From Gymnopus androsaceus JB14 (lineage: Eukaryota; Basidiomycota; Agaricomycetes; Agaricales; Omphalotaceae): a stretch of 64,000 bases of DNA. The notes beneath the pieces were generated by a model that did no database searches, was not told the origin of the DNA, and saw only the letters and a list, made by a program, of their open reading frames with translations. Within the stretch, counting starts at the first letter, position 1; each line of letters opens with the position of its first letter. Below are positions 24,278-37,060 of the stretch, one piece after another. The stretch is taken from the NCBI GenBank assembly GCA_009733575.1, contig ML769429.1:1-64000 (forward strand), given 5' to 3'. Position numbers and translations under genes: made by a program.

Positions 24278-24424
24278 GATCATCAGGGGATCTATAGACA
24301 TTGTACATCGTAAACCAGCTTTAAATCTTTCTGAAGTTTCAACACGTGCAGTTGAAGCTATGTAAATTTCAGGGATGGAATATTAAGCAGTGCTGGGCGC
24401 TCTGCTCACACATGCGGCTTCGGC

Positions 24425-24600
24425 AGGAAGGAAGGAAGGAAGTATATTACACCAAGATCTGAACGCCGGCTAGCCGAGAAGTAACCCGATGCGGCACAAG
24501 CATCTTCGTCCTCGGGGCATTCAGGGAAGGTGGGGACGAGCTCACAACTGACCCGCGAAGCCGCTGCCGTAGATCCCCTGCCCCCTGAGCACCAATCTAC
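24425..24600. repeat. Dispersed repeat R1, copy a
   Basis: Shares GGAAGGAAGGAAG, TATTACAC, CTGAACGCCGG, GCGGCA.AAGCA, TTCGTC, GACGAGCTCACA and GTAGATC in the same order and spacing with 35743-35930. The copies are diverged and in the same orientation. Non-coding; a short interspersed or MITE-like element is likely. Confidence 0.7.
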
Positions 24601-24900
24601 ATGAATAAAATACAGGCAAAAGTACGTTACTTCATAAAGAATTTCTCTATTAGCTATGTCTGGATGGATCGGAGCGACGGTATCTCTCAGGGACAAACCA
24701 TAAAATTGGGGAAAGACATATTATCTTCCGTGACACTGACCTGTCCTCAGGTGAGGCGGACTGTACAGCATATGTTTCCATGGACATTTTTTGGTTGCGT
24801 AAGTTAGAGATATCAATGCTATAACATGTTCAGCAAAATTAACCAGGAGCTTTTTCAGGGTAGTAGTATCCCAAGGCGGTTCGTGAGGCTTCCAGCTGTT

Positions 24901-25167
24901 TCAGAAAAAGAGGCCACCTCCAAAAATCCTAAGGTAACGAAAGCAATTCATTCTGGTGGGGCTCTTAGGTGAGAGCAACTGAATGTTAGGCTGTGTCGAT
25001 TGCTTTTTCTTGAGGTGGTCTCCGTTTTTCGAAACAGCTGTCAAGGTAGAGATAATGGAGCTGACTACCGACGGGATAGTTTTCTGTGCGCGCGGTAAGG
25101 TATTCCCATACCCATCAATAAGAAGGTTATCTGGTTGCAGATTTTGCTTACCCTTTGGGCGGGCCAT
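24901..25167 (-). CDS. Hypothetical short ORF, doubtful
   Basis: 88 codons starting MARPKGKQNLQPDNLLIDGY, basic, with a possible AT-hook-like RPKGK at the start. No recognised family. It could be spliced (GT near 25150, AG near 25075). The rest of 24.3-26.0 kb holds only short frames. Confidence 0.25.
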   Translation of the reverse strand: MARPKGKQNLQPDNLLIDGYGNTLPRAQKTIPSVVSSIISTLTAVSKNGDHLKKKQSTQPNIQLLSPKSPTRMNCFRYLRIFGGGLFF

Positions 25168-26051
25168 GTTCTTGCAGAAGGCTTATGAGAGGATTCAATA
25201 GAAAACTACATGTTCTCGCGTAGATGGTTGTAACTGGCAAAGCTGTGTATAGTGGGCGCCAAAATGCTACGCGTCCATTTACTTGGGCGCTAGTTTCTCT
25301 TCAACTTGAACGCTTGAACTCCTCTAGTACCAACCTGACCCCCGATCTTTGAAGAAGCATTCTCTGGCTGCGAGATTCCTCGCGATCTCTCTCAATGCTC
25401 CACCTTATTATTTTCTTAGATCGTGGCGTCGACTTTCTCAATTCTCTGTAGGGTGTATTATTCATTCTTGTCATCCGACATTTGGAATGTTTGAACGAGG
25501 TTGACTCCCATTTTAGAAGTCTGTGGTTGCTGCAAAGCATACTTGGGCACCGGGCACATTCGACTCATACCGGAATCCCTGGTTTCGGGAAAGCTCGTAC
25601 CAGCATTCCCGTAGTTTCCCGAAGGTCAAAAATCGGGACTGGCCGGTCCGGGTAAATTTGGCAGTGCTCCTCCGAGTACTTACCAATTACCACAAGTTCT
25701 GTACCGATGACAAAATTGGTGCAGCGCACAACGGACTTCAAGTTTACTAAGAGAAAGTAATGAGGTCGTGTCACTCAGGATCGACTTTGTTAGCAAAGCG
25801 CACTTATTGCCCAAGAGATGACGATGCTTGCAGTACGACCTTGCTTACTCCGTGAAATGTCGCGTCAAACTACCCCTCTGGTCACCTTTATTCCGATCCG
25901 CCGAGTCGTTCTGCGACCTCTACTCGTGCTATAAAAGTGACTGTCAAATTATCTCTGAGAGAATCCCAAGCGGGTCTCTCATAGTAGTCTGGTCAGTCAA
26001 GTTTCTTCTCTGACAAATGGCACTTTAACGCGTCCAGCGCAGGTGCATTAC

Positions 26052-28171
26052 ATGTCATCAACGAGTGGTAGTGGTCAAGCTGCGTCAAAATCTTCCAAAT
26101 CACGAGGCCCGTACACCGCGAGAGGGAAATCTTGTTCAAACTGCAGGTGAGCCACCCAGTATAACCAATAAAATATTTCTTTGACGCTTGGTACAGGAGG
26201 CGTAAAATTGTGAGTTGATCGACACAGATTCTCTTCATACCACTATAGAAATGATTTTCCATCATCGTTATCTCCTTAGAAATGTGACGGAACAAGACCG
26301 GTTTGCTCCCAATGTCTATGCTCTTCCGGCACTTCGATATGCGATTATAATGAAGCAAATCACTCCGAGTTGCAGACGTTGGAAGCGAATATAAGGATTT
26401 TACAAGATCGGGTCCGTGAGCTGGAGAATTCACAGGAGATAGACGATGCTAGAATTAGGCTACACCAACCATATATGCATCAGGGTTCAAAGTCGGCAGA
26501 TGAAAGTGTCGTAAAAGCACCCAGGAGTCAGTCTTTTAAACATCAAAGCACGTCAAAGCTGAACTATGTTTCTTTGCAGATCATCCTGATATTATTCACC
26601 AACCGCCGGTGTGCTCTTTGCCTTCAGGCCCTCTCTCTCACTAAATCAATCTACAGGGTGTTGAAGAAGTTTTGACTCAGCCGTTGTATGTTTCGTCCTT
26701 ACATAAGTTCGAAGCTTCATTAATCTTTATACTATTTAGGCTCGACATATTCCTTCGTTATGCAAAAGAATTAGGTTTCTTTCTTCATATCCCACGGTTT
26801 CGAGATTCGGCACTACTACCCACGGATACACCTGGAAGACCCTCCAAAGGTTTGCTCAGCAGCATCTCTCTTTTAGGCTTTCATTTGTCTGGTTTGAACT
26901 TCGAAGGCGCACAGCACCGAGAGCATGCCTATCTCGCGCGCGCTCAGAATGAAGTTCCCAACATTCTCTCGTCATCACATCCTGATCGAATCTTGCAAGC
27001 CATACAAGCCGAGATCCTGCTTTCAAACTATTATTTTCGAATAGGTCGTATCTTGGAGGGAAAATATCATCTTCACGCTGCCCTATCTATAACCTTTGGA
27101 TCAAAGCTTCACAAACTTCATTCCCAGAGCACAGTCGACATTTCAAACATCTTTTCAATTGTTAATCTTGAGCTGGACGCACCCTTGGACCAAATTGCTG
27201 AAGGCGAACGTATCAATGCGTTTTGGATCGTTTTCAGTTTGACTAATTGCTGGGCAGTTGCGGCTGATTCACCGCAGAATTTCATGTTAGAGAGCATAGG
27301 CCCAACCGTCGATACCCCTTGGCCATTGGATATGACTGCGTACGAGCAGGTACTATGTTTCTGTGATCATCCGATGATTGGTGCTCATTCCTGTTTCCAA
27401 TAGGGCGCTTTACCTTTTAGTCTTATAAGCGGAGAGACCGTGACCAGTTTTCTCAAACGAGATCCGTCCTCTACGTCCGGCATTGGTTACGACTCCCCCA
27501 TAGCAACTTTTGCAAAGTGTTCTATACTCTTAGGTCATGCGGCTATACTAGCGGCAGCCCAACGCACTGGTATGTGTCATTCTCCCTCTTAGACACTACT
27601 ACTGAACTTCGCTGCAGAAATCCCCCCGGAAGTGGCTGATGCGTTTGCGGCCCAGTTCACAGCAGTAGACGAGTTACTGGCCTCATTCGACTCAACTTTG
27701 CGTCCTTTGAATGGACTCGATTCTTCATCTGAGAATTTCCCATTCATCTTCACGGCACATCTCATGAAGAATGTGGCCATCATCACTCTTCACAGTAAAT
27801 TCAGAAAAAATTCTGCCCAATCCGCACACAAAGTACTCTCGGCAGCAGAATCTTCCGTGGTTCTCATAGAAGGTCATTCGGAATTAGCTGTACATGTGAA
27901 TCCGCTTCTTGCGTCGCTGTGGATGAGTGTAGGTCAGGTATTGATTGAGGAGATTGGTATGATTCGATCCGGGCACCATGGAGGATTCCTTCCAGGAAGG
28001 GAACAGGAATTGCACGCGAAGCTACATCAGGTGTTTGTTTGTATGACCTGCGCTCCTGTACCATCCCCTGTGGATAGTAAGTCAAAGATTCCTTTATCGG
28101 TTTGTAAATTAATGCTGATATCCTCAGCATATATGCTTTCCAAGCTACAAGAAATGTACCGAAACGCATGA
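26052..28171 (+). CDS. Zn2Cys6 transcription factor
   Basis: The start at 26052 gives MSSTSGSGQAASK..., then a binuclear zinc cluster assembled over three exons: 26052-26146 ends in CSNC, a 13-nt exon 26197-26209 codes RRRKI, and the exon from 26280 gives KCDGTRPVCSQC...SIC. All six zinc-binding Cys are present (CX2CX6CX6CX2CX8C). A coiled-coil follows (LEANIRILQDRVRELENSQ), then a middle region with helices (LDIFLRYAKELGFFLHIP, ILQAIQAEILLSNYYFRIGR) like the fungal-specific regulatory domain. The protein ends at 28171 (KLQEMYRNA). It would bind DNA as a dimer in the nucleus. It converges on the ABC transporter gene; whether it regulates it is unknown. Some middle introns (26.5-26.75 kb) are my best guess. 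Confidence 0.82.
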
Positions 28172-28846
28172 CTTACTTCTACTTGGCCAAATAAAGGTTG
28201 TGGGGTAAAGCTTTGACCGGGTTGCTATTTTGCGTAGAAAATAAGGATCAGAACATCTCGGTGTATAGTCGCATATAATACTTCTACTCCAGTGCTCATA
28301 TTTTCAGATACTATGTTTAAGATAGATTAGATTTCTTGATGTTTCAATCGACGTTGTAAAATGGATAGGCCGTATATCCTAGACCACTTGTATATCGAGG
28401 AATATGGTTGCTTGGTTATATTCGTTAAGCGGAAGATTCTTCTCTAAACGAGCGGGAAGGTCAGGCTGAACCTAGCGTCAGTATTGTGATACCAGTGTTT
28501 CGATAACGCAATCTCTTTTCCCTTGCTAAACCGACTAATTCGACACGATTACTCCGCTACCTTCGGGGTGGTCTCTCGGGCGTACCTCCCCTCCGTAATC
28601 AGTGGTCGAGAAAGTCAAATAGTCAAGCCGGAGGGTAAAAATGAACCCGAAGTCAACAGAATGCTTCAGTGAAAGACGTCCTATATAGCTGGGTGGATCC
28701 AATGTCACCAGCCTCACTGCATGTTATTCACTATGGGTAAAAAAGGAAGTGTTGAATGAGCTTTCAAAGTGCGTTTTCTGTAGTTCTTTCATAATTCAAT
28801 CGCTACGTAGAAACGTACACCTACTATACATCACATATATTAGACT
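28172..28846. other. Convergent intergenic region
   Basis: AT-rich 3' sequences of the transcription factor and ABC transporter genes. No gene or terminator motif that I can define. Confidence 0.4.
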
Positions 28847-31800
28847 CTATACAACGGTGCTTGAGTTCTCGATATCCGATAGCGAAATATTACTTCTATC
28901 ACACAAGCTGCGGAAAATGCTTGTCTGGGTACGGAAAAGGTTCAATGGTGTGTCAAATTCCTATTGTATTGAGGTCGGTTCAGAAAGGCAATGAGTGAGT
29001 GAATGAATGTGAACGCACCGCAATACTACCAGCATCCATGACAAGGATCCTGTCATAGCCAATGATGGTACGAAGTCGATCTGTTTGAGAATGAGACGAG
29101 AACTAGAAGAGAAGATGTGGACGACAACTTACGAGCAATACATAATAAGGTGCGGTCCTGGAATTCAGATCGGATGGTATCCTGTATTCTCTTATCTGTT
29201 TCCAAATCGACTGAAGCACTATACATAGCGATTCTTCAATAAATTCAAATAAAGGAAAGATGAGACACTGACGTAGCCTCATCGAGAATCACCACTCGCG
29301 AATCTTTTACTAGGGCTCTAGCAAGACTGAGTAGTGATCTTTGACCAAGACTAAGATTTGTTCCCTCGGGCTCGATGACAGTATCAAGCGTGATTTGACC
29401 ATTGGTGTCCTCAATATCTGTGGCCGATTCACTTGAAAGTCGTTCATCCACAAGGAATGATCTACGCAGTGCATCCCATAGACGGGCATCGTCGTAGACG
29501 GAGAACGGATCCAGGGTTGTTCGAACAGTACCTAAATAGTTGTTAATCGTTATTCAGGAATTACAGGTCGCGGGGGACATACCACTGAATAGAATGGGCT
29601 AAAACAAACACAAAAGAAACTCAACATTTTGGGTATTAGCTGAAGATACAAATTCAATACATACATCTTGCGGAATAATAGCAATTTTTGTGCGAAGGTC
29701 TTTCAAGCCGATATTGGAAATGTTGACACTAATGATGAGGTCAAAATGGCAGAACGGGTATGGACCAGTAAAGAAACGTGCTCATCGATCGTGATCAGTC
29801 CAGTAAATTCCACAATTCGAAGTAGACACAAGGTAAGAGATGATTTTCCAGCGCCTGAAATTAAATTTGGAAAAGTGAATTGAAGAATGGTTGTGAAGAA
29901 TGCGCTGACAACTTACCTGTGCGGCCGACGATACCAATCTTTTCACCAGCGTTAATAGATAGGTTGAGGTTATGAAGAACATTTGGAAGCCCTGGCCTGT
30001 AGCTCATGGAGACATCATTGAACTGAATGGATCCCTTTAAAGGCCATTCTTGAGGGGGTTTCTGATCCGGAATTTCGTGAGGTGCTTCTTGATCGATATA
30101 CCCGGCATGGCTGTAATGGGCGACTATTGGATGAGTAGCTTAGACATGACTAGGATCTGAGATAGGAAAAATTTCACCTCGCTCGACAGAGTTCATGTAG
30201 TTCTAATTGTTAAAATAAATAAAAAGTTTGAAACATGAAGGGCTGTAGGAAGGAAGGAGACAGACCTCAAGCTCTGCCGTCTGCCTTGTCATCCTCCCTA
30301 AGAGCTGGCAAAGTTGAGCTGTGTAGAAAGTTAAGAAGCGGACACTGAAATGAACTCGAATACACTTACTGGCATACGTCAAAACCAAACCAATTTGAGC
30401 TGCGCTTATACCCCCGACTCCAGTTACGGAGAATATCGCAATCTAGATATGTTCAGTGGGATTCTTGTATGGACGATATAGATCGCATCTTACAAAGAAT
30501 ACCAAGCATGCTCCTAAGGCATCGAGTCGCACAGCTAGCCATCTTTGATTCGTGACTGTAAGGAATAAGGCTCGATTCTCCAAATCAATGTAGAATTTAT
30601 TGTCCCGAATGAATTGTGGAATTTCGCCATAGCTTCGAATGGTGGGCAAGCCTACCATGCGTTAGAAAGCAAACTCTGTCACAAACATTGGAGTACACAC
30701 CGGTAAGAGACTCTGAAAAATGCGAATAAAGGAGCGAGCGCAGTAAGGCGTCGAGCCGTTTTACTTCTCGTGCGCTGGCCCTATAGAAGGATGCAAAGTA
30801 TTGGTATCCGAAAGCGATCACCAAGACTGCGATAACTACGGGGACGTGGTTATGATGTTGGCTGAAAAGTTCTATCAATGAACAACTCACGAAAGAAGGG
30901 TTCGAGGATGGATATAATGATCACCGATCCAACCACATTTGAGACAAGAAGAACGGCTGAAAACTATGTGAGCTTGAGGGCATTACAACACATAGCCAGG
31001 ACTTGCTCATTTTCATTGAGGCTAGATAGAGTAGCGTGTCAAAAGAAGGAAATAAACATATGGGCTTGAGCACATACTAGGAAGTTGAATATCCAAGTCT
31101 ATTCATCATGAATAAAATGCATCGTTCTCCAAAGGGAGTTCAATCACTTACTATCGACATCTTTTCCAAACACACTCTGTACTCTACCCATGGGCTGCAA
31201 GATACTTCGTTAGTTCCTAATTCATGCACACTATAACTAGACGTACCGTAGTGTCGAAAAAAGACATCGGGGCATACATAACAGCTCGGGTACCGTCATT
31301 ATGGAGGTTTTTAGAAGCAAAAACAGACAACATGTCAATCGCAAAGCCGCTGGAAAGAGGGAAGGACATGAGAGATTGGAATGTCTGTATGATAATGAAA
31401 CAGTTACCCGGCAATCGTAAAAGTTGCTTGAGAGAGACCAAGAGCTGCGTAAAGTACTTCGTATAGAGAGAATGACCAGCCAAACGAGCTACAAATAGCA
31501 AATAGTGAATTTGTAAATGATAACCGGCCAAGCAGAATACTTACTTTGCCTCCCACCAGACCAACGTGTACGAGCTGACAATTTGACTCCCTTGCATCAA
31601 TAAGATCGACATGGCGATAGACGGTATGGTAAACCAACCGAGTCCTGCGCGGAGGTATGTTTTATAGACTACATTTAAAGTACAAGTCAGCTTCGTAATA
31701 GCCAGGATACGAATGCTTACCGGCCCAGGTCAAAGAGCCCGTGGTTCGCTTTTCCTTGACCATCAGCTTCCCGTCCAGTTTCCCCACACCGGCACCTTTA

Positions 31801-34800
31801 CGGGCAGCGCGGTCAGTCTTCGACTTCATTGCCTCGATTTCAGCTGAGCCAACAAGCTGCGTCTTTGCTTCAGAACTCGGATCGTTTCCACCAAACTCCC
31901 TGTCAAGCCGAGCAAACTCTCCGTTCTTTGCAATGAGATCTTTGTACGAGCCGTGCTCTGCTATTCTCCCTCCGGCCATCGTATAGATGTAGTCACAGTT
32001 GGAGAGGAAATGTAGAGCGTGCGTAACGAGGATTACAGTTTTGCCTTCCTGAACAAGGGAATGAATGGCGCCATAGAAAAGACTTCGTCCGACATGAGCG
32101 TCAACTGAGAAACATGGTAAGTTCAAGCACATGGGAGTTCTTCATTTCAGACATACCTGCAGATAGTGGATCATCGAATATCATTACGTCGGCGTCATAG
32201 TACAAAGCTCGGGCAATATTGACCTAACCAAAATTTCTGTCGGTCGAAGTAAGGACCTCAATGGACAAATCAAACATACTCTCTGCCTTTGACCACCGCT
32301 TAAATTGATCCCTTTCTCGCCGATCTTGAGAACAAATCAGCTTCTGCTAGAGGAGCGGACATAATGTACCAACTTCTGTCAAGTCACCATCTGGAAGCAC
32401 CTGCAGATCTGGAATCAGGCATGAGCGCTCAAGGACCTTCCAGTACTTGTCTTCATCAAAGGGCTGCCCAAATAGTATGTTGCTTCTCAAAGAGGCATTT
32501 TGAATCCAGGCGGTCTGGGGACAATACGCCACACGACCACCGAAAGCGAATTCACCTGAAGTCCTCCTCATTTCCCCGACAAGACCTTGCAGCAAACTGG
32601 ACTATAAGCAAATTAAGACATTTGGTTCCATCGCTCGAGTGGATTGAGCCCATACCTTTCCACTTCCAACACGACCAACAATAGCCACAAGGCACCGCCG
32701 AGGAATTTGCATGCTGATATCGCGTACTCGGAAAGGCTCAACATCAATCCGATCTTCCTCCACGGACACCTTCTCAGTTTTCTTCTCATCTTTATCTTTA
32801 CCATCGGTGGCTGGAGCAGCAATAACCTCCCACTGGAAAGAAGCAGTCTTCGCCTCTAACGCCAGCTCTTGGTTTGAATCTACGACGAACGGGATGTCAT
32901 CGAATGTTTCGGCATGGAAGATCTTCGTGAGTCGGGAAAAGGCGTTTTGAGCATCCGTTGTGACCGACATGGCACGAGGTAAGAACATCATTGGCTGACG
33001 AAGAAGCTATTGAAGGCGAGTTTAGGTTATCGTACCAAGCCATATATAAAAATCGAGCCCACTTGGAATAAGCTGAGAGAAGAAAAGATGATCGCAGCAT
33101 TGAAGTGTCCACCAGAAGAAGTATGCGCGTATGTGACGAATGAAAGTGTCGCAGCAAGGACTGGTACAGAGTATGCGAATGCGACGCTACATGTGCCATC
33201 AGCTTACAACTATACTTGAACAGGAAAGAAAAACTAACTTCACCGATTGCATATGATTCATCCATCTAACCCCTTGAAGCTCGTTACGCCTCATGCCAAA
33301 TATCCCTGCGGAATCATCAGCATGGGACAAAAGTAATGCTTGGAACGCCACGCCACTCACGATCCAAGAATGGTCCTTCGTATGAGAAATACTTGACGAC
33401 ACGCATTACACCTAATCAATCGTTTAACAACCAGCTCCGACTGGCATTGAGTCTCTCGAGCCTCACCTAAACTTTCCGCAAGCAATTTTGCTCTCTGCCC
33501 AGTAAACTTGTTCGTAGTCTTCCAAGTTTTCAGCCTATGGGCCATAATCCGTTCTTGTAACGGAGCGGCAAGCGGGAATAGCGCGAATCCCGCTAAAGCC
33601 GAAGGTCCGAGCTGAACGAGCAGGATGATCAAAGTCACAACAACTTGTATGGGAGCAGTCCAGCCTACATAGAAATGAATGAGTATATTTTGGTGTGAGA
33701 TATTCAAGAGCTCCAACATACCGCAATGCTACGAATAAGGCACCCGGAAGATCAGTCCAATCGTGTGTTGGATTCTGGACAGGCTTACTCACAAACCATT
33801 GCGCAGCGGCATCAATCCTACTGACCTGCAATGTTGTCAGTAAGAAAGAAACATGAGCGAGTCACCTAACCAAAAGAAAGAATACATACATCAGTGGAAA
33901 TATGATTAACCAAATCCGCATTGGAATGTTTGACTCGAGATTTAGCCGTCAGAACGACGCTCCGTTTGTATATCGAGTTGATCAATGCTCCCCGTGTGAG
34001 GACACCAGTCATCATTGAACGCCAGAAAAACTGCATTGTGGAAATGAGTGCATGTTTTCGTCATTATGGTGCCACAGATAGATAGTACTAACCTGGTGCT
34101 GCGTGAGACTGGCAAAAACGACTAAAACAGCTAGTCCAATTGCCATCCCAATACCGCGGCCGACATTTGGTGCAGGGTGTACCATTTTCTTTGGCAGAGG
34201 CTCGTTCCTCGGCGAAGGTGATGATTGCCTATACCATAATTCGTGGCTCTTTAGGACGATGAATTCCTTGTCAATAGATTAAACTCACCCTAGCTAACAA
34301 AGGACTCATCGTTGATCCAGTATCACTTAACACCTATGGTGAATTGGTATGAAGATTGCTAGCGTTAAAATGAAAAGACTAACCTTCCACACCCCCGCAA
34401 TCCAAAACATACTCCCAAATACATCATTCACGGCCCAAACCAGACTAGGTTCCTTCCTCCCATCGACCTCCCTCCATTGTCGCTCCAGCTCCTCCCTTCG
34501 CTCTTTCCTAGTTGCACCACCTTCAATCGAGCCAAGACCAATCTTCAAGGAAGCCCGAATTTCCCAAGAAGCGCGTTTGAAAATTCCCGGCTTCAACTCG
34601 CCAGAAGCGAGTCGAGCGTTCCATTCGTTGGCCGCCTGAAGTCTACGTGCCCAAGCAGCATCTAGTTGTTCGGAAAGGTATCCTGATTCTTGGCTGTGGT
34701 CCATTTTCCACAAGTCGGTGGCTTGAAGGGTTCGTTGATAGCCCAGAACCTTTTTGAAAGGATATGGGTGCATATTCAATGTGACAGGTGAATTCATACA

Positions 34801-35256
34801 TACCATGATAGGATCGATCCAGGTGAATGTCCATCGTGAAAAGAGTGAGGCTGTCGTAAGAGGAATAACCTAAATAATGCCACGGTTCCGTTACACGCGA
34901 TCCCCGTACGAACGTATACTCGAACTTACAGGAACATCATAAAGGTTATCGGGAGGCGGGGGAGGCGGGTGTTTCGGTAGCCTCCATGTACAGTAAATAC
35001 GGGTTTCCGTTTTACGAAGAAAACATACATACCAAAACTGCCACCATCTACTCCGGATGTGAACTTTAAGGTCTCCTGTATCCAGTTCTATGTTCTTGTG
35101 AGGGACTACATGTTCCTTTTTTAGGCCACCCTTTTCGAGCTCGTTAGATTCAGCCTTCTTGTCTGAGCTTTCCTTATTATCCGAGCGGATACTCTGCTCC
35201 TGGAAATCCTCCTTCTCGTTGACATGCTGCGAGTTGACGTCCGGTTCCACAGTCAT
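28847..35256 (-). CDS. ABC-C (MRP/Yor1-type) multidrug transporter
   Basis: A long, many-intron gene encoding a full transporter of roughly 1,400 residues, TMD1-NBD1-TMD2-NBD2. It starts [20 protein letters not shown] with a charged cytosolic N-terminus and a PPPPPP stretch. NBD1 has Walker A split by an intron ([11 protein letters not shown]|), the Q-loop [19 protein letters not shown], signature LSGGQRQR, and Walker [18 protein letters not shown]2 has signature [19 protein letters not shown] and Walker [11 protein letters not shown]. The NBD2 signature reads LSLGQ instead of LSGGQ, as in other fungal Yor1-like proteins. The C-terminus ends [10 protein letters not shown]. Such pumps export anionic conjugates or toxins across the plasma membrane or into the vacuole. 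No disrupting stop was found in the parts I joined. Confidence 0.85.
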
Positions 35257-35399
35257 TCTTGACACGATATGCGCGAAAGGACGCGCGCCACGATTCGATG
35301 CTGAAGCAACGATGGGGAAGATGCGGAAGATAAAGCACTAGCATTTATAGAATCATGGTTGCCGAAAGCAGCCGAGGACTGGCCGAGGATAAAAATAGC
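35257..35399. other. Upstream region of ABC transporter gene
   Basis: Short intergenic stretch before repeat R2. No clear TATA box. Confidence 0.3.
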
Positions 35400-35660
35400 G
35401 CGACCGTACGGTTATCTTCCGTGCGTGTCGACTTATTCAAAACTTTCTTTTGGGAAAGGAACGGAACTGCGGAATGCGATAGATGAATGAAACGTTTGTT
35501 CCCTCTCCTCGACTGCAAAACCTGCAACCAATTAGAGTGTCTACAGGTGTGCCTACTGCCTTTCCATACTTTATGAATCGCAGCTAGTTACTGCAGCTGC
35601 AAGGCCACCGACTGTACAACTGGCAAATCAGCCTCATGAATCGAAACCGGTCGAGGTATT
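35400..35660. repeat. Dispersed repeat R2, copy a
   Basis: Matches 39073-39350 in order: CCGTACG, TTATTCAAA, CTCGACTG, CTGCCTTTC, AATCGCAGCT, TGCAAGGCC, CGACTGTACAACTGGCA, ATCGAAACG-like. Same orientation. Further matching pieces lie at 36855-36915 (GATCGATACGTATTT) against 39372-39410 (GATCGAGACGTATTT). Non-coding. Confidence 0.65.
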
Positions 35661-35742
35661 TCATTCGTGCGGTCGATGAATCGGCTGTCAAGCGCACAGA
35701 TTCTTGCAGTACTCGAATGTGGAGCCGTTCAAGAAGCTGAAG

Positions 35743-35930
35743 GGAAGGAAGGAAGGTTTTATTACACGGCCTGGTCCAAGTGCTGAACGCCGGATCGTCC
35801 GGAGATTATCCCAGTGCGGCATTAGCACTTTCGTCTCCGGGACACCTGGAGCAAAACAACGACGAGCTCACAGCTGCCTCAATATGGAGACGCTGCTGTA
35901 GATCGTTGTCCCACCACAGGTGCCAAACTA
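35743..35930. repeat. Dispersed repeat R1, copy b
   Basis: Second copy of the element at 24425-24600, same orientation, with shared blocks GGAAGGAAGG, CTGAACGCCGG, CAGTGCGGCAT, TTCGTC, CGACGAGCTCACAGC and CTGTAGATC. Confidence 0.7.
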
Positions 35931-37060
35931 CTTGAAACATACATAAGCTCTACATACATACTATATACCTGGGATTGTAAGTATCATTAGTATTAAAAGT
36001 CTCGATGCCCACCACAGCAACGAGCCAAGCTCAAATGTGTTCAAGTATTGTAGTTCAAGTGCCATAACTATAGTATGCACTTGAGACTTGCCGCCGCACA
36101 CCATATATATGAAAGTAGTGTAAACTCGGCGACTGGTTCCAGAACTCATAACCAACGGCCAATGTTTGATTTGGCTCTTCCGAGCATGGGCCAGGAGGCC
36201 ATTTAGTCTAAAGAAGAAAAGCTGGAACCTGATTATCGACCATGCACCCTTGTGACTCGGCTCTTCCGAGCACAGAAATCGGAGTCAAGCGGGCCAGCGG
36301 GCCATTTATACCGAGGTGAAATTTTTGGAAAATCATCGAGCTCATCGTTGAAAACGATGCCAGCAAGACAAATCCAACAAAAAACGTTCCCCAACCTAGA
36401 ATTCGAGGAGACAGTAACCTTGAGAACTTATTTCCGAAGTTTACGAGGATCCAATAGTAGGATAGGATTGGATTCCTCAACAAAACTCGGATGACCTTTG
36501 GAGAATGGCACCCCATGACAGCGTCAAAATCTTAGCCCAGCTGTAGAGTTCGCCTCCTCTGGGACTTATACAAGTGGTGAAAATGACAATGGCATATATA
36601 TTGGTACACGGAGAGTCGTTCCTTCTACGATCTAGTAGATACAACGCACAATCCTTGGGTTCACCAATCTTGACTGTAGCCCTGGCAAAAATGCCTCCGG
36701 TAGAGTGGAGGGTACTCACTGTGATGTTTTAACAATTTCAGCGATATAGATAGCCCTGCTCGAGCGAGTTTCGTCGTTTTGAATCTTAGCGCTCGTGAGA
36801 TGATGGAAGTAAGGACCAAGCGTAAAAGAACTCTGGGCCCTGACTGGTAGCTAATACAGGATATCTGTATGAAGATCGATACGTATTTGGAACGGACTCA
36901 GGTAATAGAATCTAACAATGCAATCTATTTTATTTATCGGGCTGAAAATTCCAACTTTACGATGACTTCACTTTGCGCCGACAAAGTGCGTCCCAGTCTC
37001 TGGGTGCATTGGAAGTCACCTCGGCTTTAGATATAAATGTAGCTAGAGCAAATTATGCAC
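35931..37060. other. Gene-free, repeat-rich stretch
   Basis: Contains a short tandem duplication (GGCTCTTCCGAGCA at about 36172 and 36259, each followed by a GGGCCA...GCCATTTA block) and the R2-related piece near 36855. No supported gene. Confidence 0.4.

Noticed and set aside
24425..24600. tRNA-derived SINE
   Set aside because: No A and B box pair or cloverleaf could be drawn, so only a dispersed repeat is claimed.
26052..35256. Secondary-metabolite cluster (regulator, transporter, glycosyltransferase)
   Set aside because: No backbone synthase or tailoring enzymes lie between them. Neighbourhood alone is not enough.
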